A stretch of DNA of 39,205 bases from JAZGHN01 sp964496725 (GCA_964496725.1 CAZCAS010000002.1:1-39205), one strand, 5' to 3'. Counted from the first letter of the stretch, positions 22,184-31,570 are shown. Notes: a model not told the origin generated them from the sequence alone. Translations and numbers: made by a program.

Positions 22184-22981
22184 ATGACGAGTATGGATTG
22201 GGGAATGGCAAACCGTATGGCGCAACTGATTCAGTCGGACGGGCACGCCCTGTTCTTGCCGATTGACCATGGCTATTTTCAGGGACCCACCAGGAAATTA
22301 GAGAAACCGCGCGAAACTATTGAGCCGCTCCTCCCTTATGCTGACGCCTTGTTCGTTACCAGGGGCGTATTGCGGTCGTCAGTCGACCCTGGCAACGCCA
22401 AACCGATTATCCTCAGGGTGTCTGGTGGCACCAGTGTGGTGGGGAAAGACCTGGCTAACGAAGGGATTACTACCTCAATGGAGGAGGCTATTCGCCTTAA
22501 CGCTTCGGCAGTAGGTATCTCTATCTTTGTTGGCACTGACTACGAGAAAGAGACGTTATTAAATCTATCAAGGCTTGTCAGCGAGGGCGAAAGGTATGGC
22601 ATTCCGGTAATGGCAGTTACCGCGGTGGGCAAGGAGCTGGAGAAGCGAGACGCTCGCTATCTTGCCTTAGCCTCTCGCATCGCTGCTGAATTGGGGGCGC
22701 GGGTGGTGAAAACCTACTGGTGTGAAGATTTTGAAAAGGTGACCGGGGGCTGTCCTGTTCCAGTGGTTATGGCCGGTGGGCCTCATGTAGACACCGAGCT
22801 TGAGGTCTTTGAGTTTGTCTATGACGGTATGCAGAAGGGGGCTATAGGGGTAAATCTGGGCAGGAACATCTGGCAGAATGATTTCCCGGTGGCGATGATT
22901 AAGGCGATACGTGCCATTGTTCATGAGGATGCTACCCCTAAAGAGGCCCAGGGGCTATATAGTAGCTCGAAGAACGGGTGA
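22184..22981 (+). CDS. LsrF/DhnA-type class I aldolase
   Basis: 265 residues from the ATG at 22184; the family alignment begins at MDWGMANRM. The closest relative I recognise is LsrF, the thiolase acting on the phosphorylated autoinducer-2 breakdown product: MDWGMANRM, PIDHGYFQGPT, LFVTRGVLRSSVDP, and AELGARVVKTYWCEDFEK with the Schiff-base Lys. DhnA-type fructose-bisphosphate aldolase and ADH synthase share the fold. No lsr transport genes are nearby; a zinc dehydrogenase follows, so a sugar-phosphate pathway is plausible. Upstream GGAAGGGGG supports 22184; 22172 and 22193 are alternatives. Confidence 0.85.
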   Translation: MTSMDWGMANRMAQLIQSDGHALFLPIDHGYFQGPTRKLEKPRETIEPLLPYADALFVTRGVLRSSVDPGNAKPIILRVSGGTSVVGKDLANEGITTSMEEAIRLNASAVGISIFVGTDYEKETLLNLSRLVSEGERYGIPVMAVTAVGKELEKRDARYLALASRIAAELGARVVKTYWCEDFEKVTGGCPVPVVMAGGPHVDTELEVFEFVYDGMQKGAIGVNLGRNIWQNDFPVAMIKAIRAIVHEDATPKEAQGLYSSSKNG

Positions 22982-23002
22982 GTTAAGGGCTGGAGAAGTA
23001 TC

Positions 23003-24031
23003 TTGCGGATTGCCAAGTGGTATAATAACCAGGATGTGCGTCTGGAGGAGATGCCTACCCCGCAGATTGGCGCTGGTGAATTGTTAGTGCGTATAATTGC
23101 CAGTGGCATCTGTGGCAGTGATGTTATGGAGTGGTATCGCCTCGACCATGCCCCTCTGGTGCTGGGGCATGAGATTGCCGGCGACATCGTCGAGGTGGGG
23201 GAGGGAGTGGAGCGATACAAAGAGGGAGAGCGGGTCTCAGCAGCGCATCATGTCCCTTGCAACACATGCCACTATTGTCTGAGCGGTCATCACACCGTCT
23301 GCGATACCATCAGACAGACCAACTTCGACCCTGGTGGCTTCGCCGAGTATGTTCGATTGCCGGCTATCAATGTTGACCGCGGGGTGTTCCTACTGCCCGG
23401 TGGGGTATCTTATGAGGAGGCAACCTTTATTGAGCCACTCGCCTGTGTCATGCGGGGACAGAGGCGAGCACACATGTCGCCGGGCAGCAGTGTCCTTGTT
23501 ATTGGCAGCGGTATTTCCGGCTTGCTCCATGTACAGGTGGCGCGAGCTTTGGGGGCAGGTCGGGTGATAGCGACGGATATAAACGACTATCGGCTGGATG
23601 CGGCGCAACGATTTGGGGCTGATACTGTCATACATGCCGGTGAGGACTTGCCTGCTTGCCTGCGCCAAGTTAACGATGGGCGTCTGGCCGACCGTGTGAT
23701 TGTGTGTGCCGGTGCTACATCGGCTATTGCGCAGGCATTGCATTCGGTTGAGCGGGGAGGCACTGTGCTTCTCTTTGCTCCCACAGAGCTAGGGGTTACT
23801 GTGCCAATTGCGCTTAATGAGCTTTTCTGGCGCAATGATATTACGCTCACCACCTCTTATGCTGGCAGTCCAGCGGATTACATGGCAGCGCTGGAGATGA
23901 TTCGCACTCGCCGTATCTGCCCGGGTGAGATGATCACCCATCGGCTGAGTCTGGCGGTGACAGGATTGGGCTTTCAGCTGGTAGCCAACGCTCAGGACTC
24001 TATCAAGGTCATCATCGAACCACAGAGATAG
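23003..24031 (+). CDS. Zinc-dependent medium-chain dehydrogenase
   Basis: 342 residues, MDR superfamily (sorbitol/threonine-dehydrogenase-like). Catalytic zinc ligands in SGICGSDVMEWYRLD and LVLGHEIAGD; structural zinc site in CNTCHYCLSGHHTVC. Rossmann NAD(P) motif VLVIGSGISGLLHVQVA. Starts at a TTG with GGAGA 6 nt upstream. It lies 21 nt behind the LsrF-like gene, so both probably act on the same polyol or sugar substrate, which is unknown. Confidence 0.9.
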   Translation: MRIAKWYNNQDVRLEEMPTPQIGAGELLVRIIASGICGSDVMEWYRLDHAPLVLGHEIAGDIVEVGEGVERYKEGERVSAAHHVPCNTCHYCLSGHHTVCDTIRQTNFDPGGFAEYVRLPAINVDRGVFLLPGGVSYEEATFIEPLACVMRGQRRAHMSPGSSVLVIGSGISGLLHVQVARALGAGRVIATDINDYRLDAAQRFGADTVIHAGEDLPACLRQVNDGRLADRVIVCAGATSAIAQALHSVERGGTVLLFAPTELGVTVPIALNELFWRNDITLTTSYAGSPADYMAALEMIRTRRICPGEMITHRLSLAVTGLGFQLVANAQDSIKVIIEPQR

Positions 24032-24055
24032 CAAGGAGATTTATAAGATTCGAAA

Positions 24056-24598
24056 ATGAAAGTAGTGTCGATTGTGGGCATGACCGGCGCCGGCAAGTCG
24101 GAGGTGTCCAGGGTATTTGAGGAGAACGGCTTTATTAGAATACGTTTCGGTGATGTTACTGATGATGAGGTGAAGAAAAGGGGATTGGAGCTAAACGAGA
24201 AAAACGAACGCCGTATCAGGGAACTCCTCAGGAAAGAGCACGGCATGGCGGCATATGCTAAACTGAATTTATCCCGCATCGATTCAGCACTGAAACATTC
24301 CGATGTGGTGGTTGATGGACTCTACTCGTGGGAAGAGTATATCTTTCTAAAGAAGTATTACGGACGGAATTTTTGTGTGGTAGCTGTTTGGTCATCGCCG
24401 GAAACGAGATGCGCTCGCCTCGGCTGTCGCTCGGAGCGCTGTCTGACACCGGGGGAGACTGCCAGCAGGGATAAAGCGGAGATTGAGAACCTCAATAAGG
24501 GTGGGCCTATTGCTGTGGCTGATTATACTATAATAAATGAATCCTCCTTGGAGAATCTGAGAGAGGAAGTGAGGAGGGTCATCTCTGAATTAAGATGA
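24056..24598 (+). CDS. P-loop nucleotide kinase, dephospho-CoA-kinase-like (UPF0200 type)
   Basis: 180 residues. Walker A GMTGAGKSEV at residues 8-17, adenylate-kinase/dephospho-CoA-kinase fold, with VVVDGLYSWEEY in the middle and a Walker-B-like region VVAVWSSPETRCARL. Resembles the archaeal UPF0200 group. Its substrate is unknown; a nucleotide or CoA precursor is plausible because it overlaps dCMP deaminase (ATGA). A pantothenate operon is near but is not evidence of a shared pathway. Confidence 0.8.
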   Translation: MKVVSIVGMTGAGKSEVSRVFEENGFIRIRFGDVTDDEVKKRGLELNEKNERRIRELLRKEHGMAAYAKLNLSRIDSALKHSDVVVDGLYSWEEYIFLKKYYGRNFCVVAVWSSPETRCARLGCRSERCLTPGETASRDKAEIENLNKGGPIAVADYTIINESSLENLREEVRRVISELR

Positions 24599-25232
24599 AA
24601 AAGTCAACTAGACTCGGTGTTGATGAATATTTCCTGAAAATAGCTTCTGTAGTTGCGGAGCGTGCTACCTGTCGCCGCCATCATGTCGGGGCGGTGGCAG
24701 TGAAGAATAAACACATACTGGCTACGGGTTATAATGGTGCCCCTTCTGGCTTAAAGGACTGCCTCGAGCTTGGTTGCCTTAGGGATGAACTGAATATACC
24801 GTCGGGGCACAGGCAGGAAATATGCCGGGGCATTCATGCCGAGCAGAATGTCATCATCCAGGCCAGTCTCCACGGTGTCAATCTTGAGGGGAGTACCATT
24901 TACTGTACCCACACGCCGTGTGTCCTGTGTGCCAAGATGCTGGCAAATGCCAAGATAAAACGGTTTGTCAGCTTCGGCAGATATGACGNNNNNNNNNNNN
25001 NNNNNNNNNNNNNNNNNNNNNNNNNNNNNNNNNNNNNNNNNNNNNNNNNNNNNNNNNNNNNNNNNNNNNNNNNNNNNNNNNNNNNNNNAAGATGCTGGCA
25101 AATGCCAAGATAAAACGGTTTGTCAGCTTCGGCAGATATGACGATGATTCATTTGTCAGCCTGTTCAAAGAGGCGGGGATAGAAGTTGACATAAAGAAAA
25201 GGCCCTCGTCCCAAATAAGCTATCTGGATTAG
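24595..25232 (+). CDS. Deoxycytidylate deaminase, interrupted by an assembly gap
   Basis: Zinc-dependent dCMP/cytidine deaminase converting dCMP to dUMP for dTMP synthesis. Zinc site: HAEQNVIIQ (HAE) and CTHTPCVLCAKML (PCxxC). The ATG overlaps the previous stop. The 100 Ns at 24989-25088 are bracketed by identical 55-bp copies; joining them gives an uninterrupted frame ending FGRYDDDSFVSLFKEAGIE and a normal C-terminus at 25232, about 160 residues. The gene is therefore intact. Confidence 0.92.
24934..25143 (+). other. Assembly gap with duplicated contig ends
   Basis: 100 Ns (24989-25088) between two identical 55-bp sequences, 24934-24988 and 25089-25143. Identical length and sequence on both sides of a fixed 100-N gap point to overlapping contig ends not merged by the scaffolder, not to a biological repeat. 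The true sequence is probably 155 bp shorter here. Confidence 0.9.
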
Positions 25233-25249
25233 CGCTCTCCGAGGGTCTT
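25199..25249. terminator. Possible bidirectional terminator stem
   Basis: AAGGCCCTCG (25199-25208) pairs with CGAGGGTCTT (25240-25249), 10 positions with one G-U, between the convergent ends of dCMP deaminase and tyrA. The 31-nt loop and lack of a U-tract make it weak. Confidence 0.35.
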
Positions 25250-25251
25250 CG

Positions 25252-26133
25252 TTAATCTTCCACCAGCTTGTACATTTTCTGATAGGCTTTGCCGAAGTCG
25301 GGGTCAATCTCGCTCAATCTATTTTTCAGGGCATTCATTCTCTGAGCGAATTTCTCTCTATCTTTGTTTTCTACTAAATCCGCCCATATCTTGGCTCTGC
25401 TCTGGAACAGTTTCTCGACCTCGGCGATATTGGGTAGGTTCATCTGCAGGGAGGTATAAAACTCCGGCTCCTCTGAGATGACACTTTCTGCCAGGGTTAA
25501 TAGCATTTTGAATGTGCTGCCGCCGATATCCCTCATCTGCTTCAGCTTGTCCAGGCTCAGCAGGGTATCAGCTGAGGCGATAGCGATGAAGTGAGATAAT
25601 CCGAGGATGACCCCCATCATTTTGTCGTGTTCATCGGGGCTCATTGTGGAGACTTTGGCCCCTCTGCTTTCCAGATACTCCCCGAGTTTTTGGGCGAGGG
25701 CTTTTTCCTTCTCATTGGTGGGCGTTAGCACCACGCTCTGGTTGGCGATGTCCTTGGCGCCGGGACCAAACATAGGGTGAGCCCCCAGCACTACCCCTGT
25801 TTTTATGTGTTTGTGCATTATTTCGATGGGGAATGCTTTGATGGAGGTGATGTCTATAATCGCCTGCCCGGGTTGGATATGAGAGCAAATCTGCTTTACC
25901 ACACCCTCAAAATTGTCTATGGGCACGGATATTATGGCGGCCTCGGCACTGCCGACCGCTTTCACATTATCGGTGGTGGTTTCAATGCCCAGTTGCTTCT
26001 GCGCTTTCTGCAGCTTTGCTTTGTTTCTGCCGGTTATTATCACCTCGTGGCCATCTTTTGAGAGGAAGTTGGCTAACCATTGTCCCATCTTCCCCGAGCC
26101 ACCAATTATTGCTACTCTCATCTGATTACCCAT
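25252..26133 (-). CDS. tyrA: Prephenate dehydrogenase
   Basis: 293 residues. Converts prephenate to 4-hydroxyphenylpyruvate for tyrosine. N-terminal NAD(P) motif VAIIGGSGKMGQWLANFL, VLGAHPMFGPGAKDIANQ with the catalytic His region, and LSHFIAIASADTL. Length and lack of a chorismate mutase domain resemble archaeal-type TyrA. The ATG at 26133 (MGNQMRVAII) could be replaced by the one four codons on. Last gene of the aromatic operon, 3 nt after pheA. Confidence 0.94.
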   Translation of the reverse strand: MGNQMRVAIIGGSGKMGQWLANFLSKDGHEVIITGRNKAKLQKAQKQLGIETTTDNVKAVGSAEAAIISVPIDNFEGVVKQICSHIQPGQAIIDITSIKAFPIEIMHKHIKTGVVLGAHPMFGPGAKDIANQSVVLTPTNEKEKALAQKLGEYLESRGAKVSTMSPDEHDKMMGVILGLSHFIAIASADTLLSLDKLKQMRDIGGSTFKMLLTLAESVISEEPEFYTSLQMNLPNIAEVEKLFQSRAKIWADLVENKDREKFAQRMNALKNRLSEIDPDFGKAYQKMYKLVED

Positions 26134-26136
26134 GTT

Positions 26137-27204
26137 TTATTTTGCCCTGGGGTATGACCCCAGAATCTTTAGGAAAAGGGCTGTTTTTTCTAAGCTCTGT
26201 AGAACCTCACGGGGTGATTTATCCTCTCGGTGACCTTCGAAGTCCAGATAAAAATTGTATTCCCACGGCTTTTGCCTGGTCGGTCTGGACTCAATCTTGG
26301 TCAGATTAATATCCCTATCGGCAAGTTCTTTAAGAAAATCATACAGTGCCCTTGGCCTGTGTTTTACCGAGAAGACGATGGAGGTTTTGTCGTTTCCTGA
26401 CGGCGGTGAATCCTCTTTGGACAGAATAAAGAATCTGGTGAAGTTATTGGGGTTATCTTCTATCTCCTTTGCGATAATCTTCATTCCATAGATTTCTGCT
26501 GCCCTGGCGCTGGCGATGGCACCGCCATCGGTTGTTCCCTTCTCCTTTAACATTTTTACGCTGCCAGCGGTGTCATAGGTGGGGATTAATTTAAACCCCA
26601 GATGCTTTAGGAAAGTCTTGCATTGGCCTAGAGCCTGGGGGTGGGAATAGACTCTCTTTATCGAGTCCAGTCGTGTCTCCGGACTGGCTATCAGGCAGTG
26701 GACTACTCGGAGTTCTGTTTCCCCGCATACCTTTAGGCTTGATTCAAGAAGCAGGTCATATGACCGACTTATGCTCCCCTCTAATGAATTCTCCACAGGG
26801 ACAATGCCAAATTCTACCTCGTCCTGTTCTACTGCCTTGAATACGTCTTCCAGGCTTTCGCGAGGGTAGGTTGTGATGGAAGACCCGAAAAACTGAAAAG
26901 CTGCCTGTTCGCTATATGAGCCGGCTTCTCCCTGAAAGGCGACTTCTTTCCCTTGCATCTTTTTGCAGGCAATGACCACTTGGCGATAGATGCTTTCTAT
27001 TGCCTCTTCACTGATATTCTTGCCTCGGGCAAGCCTTCTGATATTGTCCAGAACCTCTTTTTCTCTTGCCCTGTCGTTAATCTGTTTTCCCTCTTTCTTT
27101 TTCTTCGCTCCTATCTCTTGGGCGACTCTTATCCTCTCACCGATAAGGCTGACTATATCGGCGTCGGTTTCGTCTATTTTCTTTCGTAATTCGTCTAGGT
27201 TCAT
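26137..27204 (-). CDS. pheA: Bifunctional chorismate mutase/prephenate dehydratase
   Basis: 355 residues. The N-terminal chorismate mutase (about 1-85, MNLDELRKKIDETDADIVSL) is followed by prephenate dehydratase (about 90-270, with VAFQGEAGSYSEQAAFQFFG and IVPVENSLEGSI) and a C-terminal ACT domain with LTKIESRPTR that binds Phe for feedback inhibition. Makes phenylpyruvate. Its ATG overlaps the aroC stop by 4 nt. Confidence 0.96.
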   Translation of the reverse strand: MNLDELRKKIDETDADIVSLIGERIRVAQEIGAKKKKEGKQINDRAREKEVLDNIRRLARGKNISEEAIESIYRQVVIACKKMQGKEVAFQGEAGSYSEQAAFQFFGSSITTYPRESLEDVFKAVEQDEVEFGIVPVENSLEGSISRSYDLLLESSLKVCGETELRVVHCLIASPETRLDSIKRVYSHPQALGQCKTFLKHLGFKLIPTYDTAGSVKMLKEKGTTDGGAIASARAAEIYGMKIIAKEIEDNPNNFTRFFILSKEDSPPSGNDKTSIVFSVKHRPRALYDFLKELADRDINLTKIESRPTRQKPWEYNFYLDFEGHREDKSPREVLQSLEKTALFLKILGSYPRAK

Positions 27205-28292
27205 TTTATTACCCTCGGAATTAGTCCTGCCCTTATGGCGAAGTCGCAGAGGGTTATTGCCATCATCGATTCTACCACCACCACTGCTCTGGGGACGATG
27301 CAGACATCATGTCTTCCGGCGACCTCCAGGCTGGCACTTTTTATATTTTTAATGTCAACCGTCTGCTGGCTTTTAGCTATGGATGAGGTTGGCTTAATGG
27401 CGACCCTTACTACTATAGGCATGCCGTTGCTTATACCACCGAGAATGCCACCAGCGTTATTGGTTGCGGTAACTATTTTACCATTTCTGATGGCAAATAG
27501 GTCGTTGTTTTCTGAACCTCTCTTTCCGGCGGCAGAGAAGCCTGAACCGAATTCCACTCCCTTGACTGCAGGAATGGCGAACAGGGCTTTAGCTAGGTCT
27601 CCTTCCAGGGTGTCAAACACTGGTTCTCCTAAACCGACTGGTATATTAAGGGCTACGCCTTCTATAATCCCTCCGACGCTATCGCCATCTTGTTTGACCT
27701 TCTCAACGACTTTGGCCATCTCATCAGCGGCTCTTAGGTCGGCACATTTAAACTGATTTTTGGTGGCATTTCCCTTTATTTCATCAAAATCTTTTGGCTT
27801 AGCCTTTACCATTCCCAGTTCAACGGTATGAGCCATAACCTCAGTGCCGATTGTACCGAGCAGCTTTTTGGCGATAGCTCCTGCCATGACGAAGGTGGCG
27901 GTGATTCTGCCTGAGAATCTGCCCCCGCCCCTGAAGTCGTTGTGCCCCCCGTACTTGGCAAAGGCGGTGTAGTCAGCGTGGCCTGGTCTGGCGAGGAATC
28001 TAATCCTTTCATAGTCGCTGGAATCTATGTCCTTGTTCCATATCAGCAGGCATATAGGGGCGCCGGTGGTAGTTCCATTGAAAACGCCAGAGAGAATCTC
28101 AGCCTTGTCCTCTTCTGCTCGCTTGGTGGCTGCCATCCCCACCCCCGGCTTTCTTTTATCCAGCTCTCTCTGAATGTCATCGCCGGTGATAGCCAGACCT
28201 GCCGGGCATCCATCTACAATAACCCCCACGCATTTGCCATGGCTTTCGCCAAAGCTGGTTATGGTGAACAGTTTACCTAGACTATTTTCCAT
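27201..28292 (-). CDS. aroC: Chorismate synthase
   Basis: 363 residues. FMN-dependent elimination of phosphate from EPSP to give chorismate. The signature GESHGKCVGVIVDGCPAG, then RPGHADYTAFAKYGGHNDFR and FGSGFSAAGKRGSEND-like residues are in the expected order. Normal length. Start overlaps aroA by 11 nt and the end overlaps pheA by 4 nt. Confidence 0.97.
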   Translation of the reverse strand: MENSLGKLFTITSFGESHGKCVGVIVDGCPAGLAITGDDIQRELDKRKPGVGMAATKRAEEDKAEILSGVFNGTTTGAPICLLIWNKDIDSSDYERIRFLARPGHADYTAFAKYGGHNDFRGGGRFSGRITATFVMAGAIAKKLLGTIGTEVMAHTVELGMVKAKPKDFDEIKGNATKNQFKCADLRAADEMAKVVEKVKQDGDSVGGIIEGVALNIPVGLGEPVFDTLEGDLAKALFAIPAVKGVEFGSGFSAAGKRGSENNDLFAIRNGKIVTATNNAGGILGGISNGMPIVVRVAIKPTSSIAKSQQTVDIKNIKSASLEVAGRHDVCIVPRAVVVVESMMAITLCDFAIRAGLIPRVIK

Positions 28293-29547
28293 CTATCTCC
28301 ACCTCGCCTCCTATGCTTTTTAATACATCCCAGAATTGGGGGAACGTCTTCGAGACGCATTCCGCATCGTTTATTATCGTCTCTCCCGCTATTGTCCCGA
28401 GTATGCTGAAGGCCATAGCAATTCTGTGGTCATCATAGCTCTTTATCACTGCGCCCTTAGGGCGTGAGCCGGTGATGGTCAGCCTGTCTCTCTCCTCCTC
28501 AGTTTTTATCCCCATCCTTTCCAGTCCGTCTTTCACTGTGGAGACACGGTTCGATTCCTTTATTCGTGCCCTCTCTATGCCGTTGATTTCGCTCACTCCG
28601 TCTGCCGTTGCCGCCAGAATGGCTACGGTGGGGAAGAGGTCGATGCAATCGGATAAATCGGTGCGGATGGCGTTCAACTTTGACTTTCGCACCCGTACTG
28701 AACCGTTGCTCACTTCGACTAGAGCACCCATCTCTATTAACAGGTCTAATATTACCTTATCCCCCTGCAAACTTTCCACATTCAGGTTTTCCACTTCTAT
28801 CGCTCCACTGGCGGCACCCAGAGCAAGGAGATACGATGCTGAGGACCAGTCCCCCTCCACGTTGTATCTGGTTGGTTTATATTCGTGCTTTGTTGCCTTA
28901 AATTCCCTGAGGTCTGCGGTGGATTCTACCTCTACCCCGAATTTTTTCAGGCACTCCAATGTCATCAGGACGAAGGGTTTTGATTCCAGTGGGGTGGTCA
29001 GTCTGATGTTGACTTGCTCATCAGCAAGAGGGGCGATGAGCAACAAGGCTGAGATAAACTGAGAGCTGATATCACCAGGTAACTCTGTTGTTCCACCCTT
29101 TAATCTACCACCCTTGATGATTATAGGAGCTAACTCCCTCTGGCAAGAGCAGTTGACTCCCAGTTGCCTGAGTGCCTGTATTAAGGGCTTGATCGGTCTT
29201 TTTGATAGAGAGGGGCCGCCTACCAGTCGGCATCTTCCTGGGACTAAGGAGCAGATGGCGGTCATGAACCTGATGGTGGCGGCAGATTCGCCGCAGAATA
29301 TGTCGGTGGTGGGCTGGTGAAAGTCATCCCCGGTAACCTGCCACCAATCCTCGTCTTCTTCGGTGGAGACGCCGATCTGGCTCAGCGCGCTTCTGGCAGC
29401 TCCGCTGTCATCCGAGATTAGTGGGTATGTTACCCTGCTCTTACCCTCGGCTAGAGCAGCGCACATCAACCCTCGGATGGTATAGCTTTTAGAAGAAGGT
29501 GCTCTTACCTTCCCCGCTATTTCGCTCTTATGGATTGAAACCTTCAT
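28282..29547 (-). CDS. aroA: 3-phosphoshikimate 1-carboxyvinyltransferase (EPSP synthase)
   Basis: 421 residues. Joins shikimate-3-phosphate and PEP. SSKSYTIRGLMCAALA at the N-terminus (Lys/Ser phosphate contacts), GESAATIRFMTAI, LPGDISSQFISALLLIAPL and the C-terminal ESNRVSTVKDGLERMG and DDHRIAMAFSILG. Overlaps aroK by 20 nt and aroC by 11 nt. Short for the family, as in class II enzymes. Confidence 0.96.
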   Translation of the reverse strand: MKVSIHKSEIAGKVRAPSSKSYTIRGLMCAALAEGKSRVTYPLISDDSGAARSALSQIGVSTEEDEDWWQVTGDDFHQPTTDIFCGESAATIRFMTAICSLVPGRCRLVGGPSLSKRPIKPLIQALRQLGVNCSCQRELAPIIIKGGRLKGGTTELPGDISSQFISALLLIAPLADEQVNIRLTTPLESKPFVLMTLECLKKFGVEVESTADLREFKATKHEYKPTRYNVEGDWSSASYLLALGAASGAIEVENLNVESLQGDKVILDLLIEMGALVEVSNGSVRVRKSKLNAIRTDLSDCIDLFPTVAILAATADGVSEINGIERARIKESNRVSTVKDGLERMGIKTEEERDRLTITGSRPKGAVIKSYDDHRIAMAFSILGTIAGETIINDAECVSKTFPQFWDVLKSIGGEVEIDGK

Positions 29548-30058
29548 TGTCTTTGGTCTTTATGATTATTTGGTCAGCAACAGCGTTGATGTCTAATTCT
29601 GTAGTGTCTATTTTGATATCGGCAGCCCGCTCATAAAAGGGTTCCCTGTATGTTAACATCTCCTGGATAGTCGAAGCCTTGTCAGTTGTATTAAGCAGAG
29701 GCCTTTCCCCTTCGCTGGTCGATGTCCGCCTCAGTATTACTTCAGATGATGCTGTCAAATAGACTATCACCGATTCCTTTTTCAGTCGGTCGATGTTTAT
29801 TTTATTAAGGGCTACTCCCCCTCCACAGGCGATAACTTGATTTTTACCTTGGGCGACCTCCTTGGCGACTTCAATCTCAAGCTCTCGAAAGACTGTTTCG
29901 CCGTCCTGCTGAAATATCTCGGGTATGGACTTCCCCGTTTTCTGTTCAATCAGGGCGTCCATCTCAACGAATTTCTTATCTAGCTTTTTGGCCAGCACCT
30001 TGCCAACGGCGGTCTTCCCTGCGCCCATGAAACCTATCAGGGCAATATTACTTTTCAT
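29528..30058 (-). CDS. aroK: Shikimate kinase
   Basis: 176 residues. P-loop kinase adding the 3-phosphate to shikimate. Walker A GFMGAGKTAVGKVLAKKL, the shikimate-binding DALIEQKTGKSIPEIF and ERELE-like FRELE, then ACGGGVAL and RPLLN. Ends overlap aroA by 20 nt; its start overlaps aroE by 11 nt. Confidence 0.96.
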   Translation of the reverse strand: MKSNIALIGFMGAGKTAVGKVLAKKLDKKFVEMDALIEQKTGKSIPEIFQQDGETVFRELEIEVAKEVAQGKNQVIACGGGVALNKINIDRLKKESVIVYLTASSEVILRRTSTSEGERPLLNTTDKASTIQEMLTYREPFYERAADIKIDTTELDINAVADQIIIKTKDNEGFNP

Positions 30059-30905
30059 TTTGCGATGCCTTAATTGCCTCTTTTCTCATTACCTCGACCG
30101 GGGCTTTCAAACCGGTCCATTTCTCAAAGGCTAGAGCCCCTTGCCAGACTAACATGTCAATGCCGCTTATTGTTTTGGCGCCGGCCGCCTCAGCATCTCT
30201 CAGTAGCCTTGTTTTGAGCGGATTATATACAATGTCGAAGACGATAACAGGCGGTTTGAGCAGGTCGGCACTGACGGGCGTCTCCTCAATATCGGGGCTC
30301 ATGCCCACACTGGTGGTGTTAACTAAAATATCAGCTTTATTGAGTGCTTCTGCCAGATTCTCTCTATTCATTTTTAGGGTTTGCACTTCGCCTTGGCAAA
30401 TTTGCGAAATCCTATCAGCCTGTTTCTTCGCTTTATCATATGTCCTGTTGAGTATAGTCAGGTTGGCGCCCCTCTCTGCTAGGATAAGGGAGATTGCTCT
30501 GGAGGCACCTCCAGCCCCCACAATGACCACCCTTTTTTCTCTGGGCTCGACTCCTCTTTCCAGCAGGGCCTGGAGAAATCCGGTGGCATCTGTATTGTAG
30601 CCTTTCAACACCCCGCCGTCATTCACTATGGTGTTAACTGCGCCTATCCTCCGGGCCAGGTCGTCCAGTTCATCCAGGAGAGGGATGACGGCAACCTTGT
30701 GTGGGATGGTAACATTTAACCCTCTTATATTCATGGCTCTCATCCCGGTGATAGCCTTGCTCAGCTCTTCTTTCTTTACCCGGAAGGGAACGTACAGATA
30801 ATCTATTCCCACCTGTTTGAAGGCAGCGTTATGCATCGCCGGCGATATAGTATGCCCTATGGGGTCAGCTATTACTCCACAGATTTTTGTTGCGCCTGAT
30901 ATCAT
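30048..30905 (-). CDS. aroE: Shikimate dehydrogenase
   Basis: 285 residues. NADPH-dependent reduction of 3-dehydroshikimate. N-terminal IGHTISPAMHNAAFKQVG (shikimate-binding Ser-x-Ser region), LNVTIPHKVAVIPLLDEL with the catalytic Lys, NTDATGFLQAL and the nucleotide-binding GAGGASRAISLIL with NRT after it. Overlaps aroD by 4 nt and aroK by 11 nt. Confidence 0.97.
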   Translation of the reverse strand: MISGATKICGVIADPIGHTISPAMHNAAFKQVGIDYLYVPFRVKKEELSKAITGMRAMNIRGLNVTIPHKVAVIPLLDELDDLARRIGAVNTIVNDGGVLKGYNTDATGFLQALLERGVEPREKRVVIVGAGGASRAISLILAERGANLTILNRTYDKAKKQADRISQICQGEVQTLKMNRENLAEALNKADILVNTTSVGMSPDIEETPVSADLLKPPVIVFDIVYNPLKTRLLRDAEAAGAKTISGIDMLVWQGALAFEKWTGLKAPVEVMRKEAIKASQNEK

Positions 30906-31570
30906 CCTGTTTTCCTTCTTGCCATCATTTCATAGATTGCTCTTAGCCTTCGCACTGTTATTTGGCCCGGGGCGGATTCCCCACCTTCTTTCATTGATGC
31001 GTAGGTGAAGTCGCTACCTACTAGCGGACAAAGAATTCTGCTGGCAAGGCCCAGTGGTCCCATAGCAAAGGCAACCATTTTTGTTTCGGGGTGGTCAGTG
31101 ATGAGTTGCAAAACGGATAGGTTGTCCTCGAACCTTTGCGCCGTGGTAACTACCTTGCATATGTCGGCACCTGCTTTCAATTGCCTGCTTACTATTTCTT
31201 TCATCGCCTCAAGCGAGGGCGTTTTTTTCAATTGGTGAAATGATAGCAGGCATTTTGCCTTCTTCTTGATAACCGGTATAGACTTGGCCAGGTTTTGCGT
31301 CTCGACTTCAATATCAACTATGCTTGCCCCTAGCTCAGTGGCGTTGACCAGTTCCTCTATTCTTGCCGTTTCGTCTCCTTTCCAATTGCCTCCCTCAGCG
31401 GTGCTTCTATTGCAGGCTATCCATGGTTTTTTAAGATGCTTCGCCAGTTGTTGCCAACCGTTGCCGATGAGGTCGATACGGACCTCAAATAATTCCACCA
31501 GCGGCTCTATCGCCTCTATTAGCTCCGAGTCTGCGGTTACGATAACGGCACAAATTCTGGGTCTATTCAT
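30902..31570 (-). CDS. aroD: Type I 3-dehydroquinate dehydratase
   Basis: 222 residues. Schiff-base dehydratase. EVRIDLIGN near residue 30, the catalytic His in LLSFHQLKKTPS, the Schiff-base Lys in ADICKVVTTAQ, and MGPLGLASRI with SAPGQITV near the end are as in type I enzymes. Start overlaps aroB by 8 nt. Complete length. Confidence 0.95.
   Translation of the reverse strand: MNRPRICAVIVTADSELIEAIEPLVELFEVRIDLIGNGWQQLAKHLKKPWIACNRSTAEGGNWKGDETARIEELVNATELGASIVDIEVETQNLAKSIPVIKKKAKCLLSFHQLKKTPSLEAMKEIVSRQLKAGADICKVVTTAQRFEDNLSVLQLITDHPETKMVAFAMGPLGLASRILCPLVGSDFTYASMKEGGESAPGQITVRRLRAIYEMMARRKTG

Noticed and set aside
24934..25143. Biological direct repeat around the N stretch
   Set aside because: The copies are identical, exactly 55 bp, at the edges of a 100-N gap, and joining them restores a normal gene. 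Assembly artefact.
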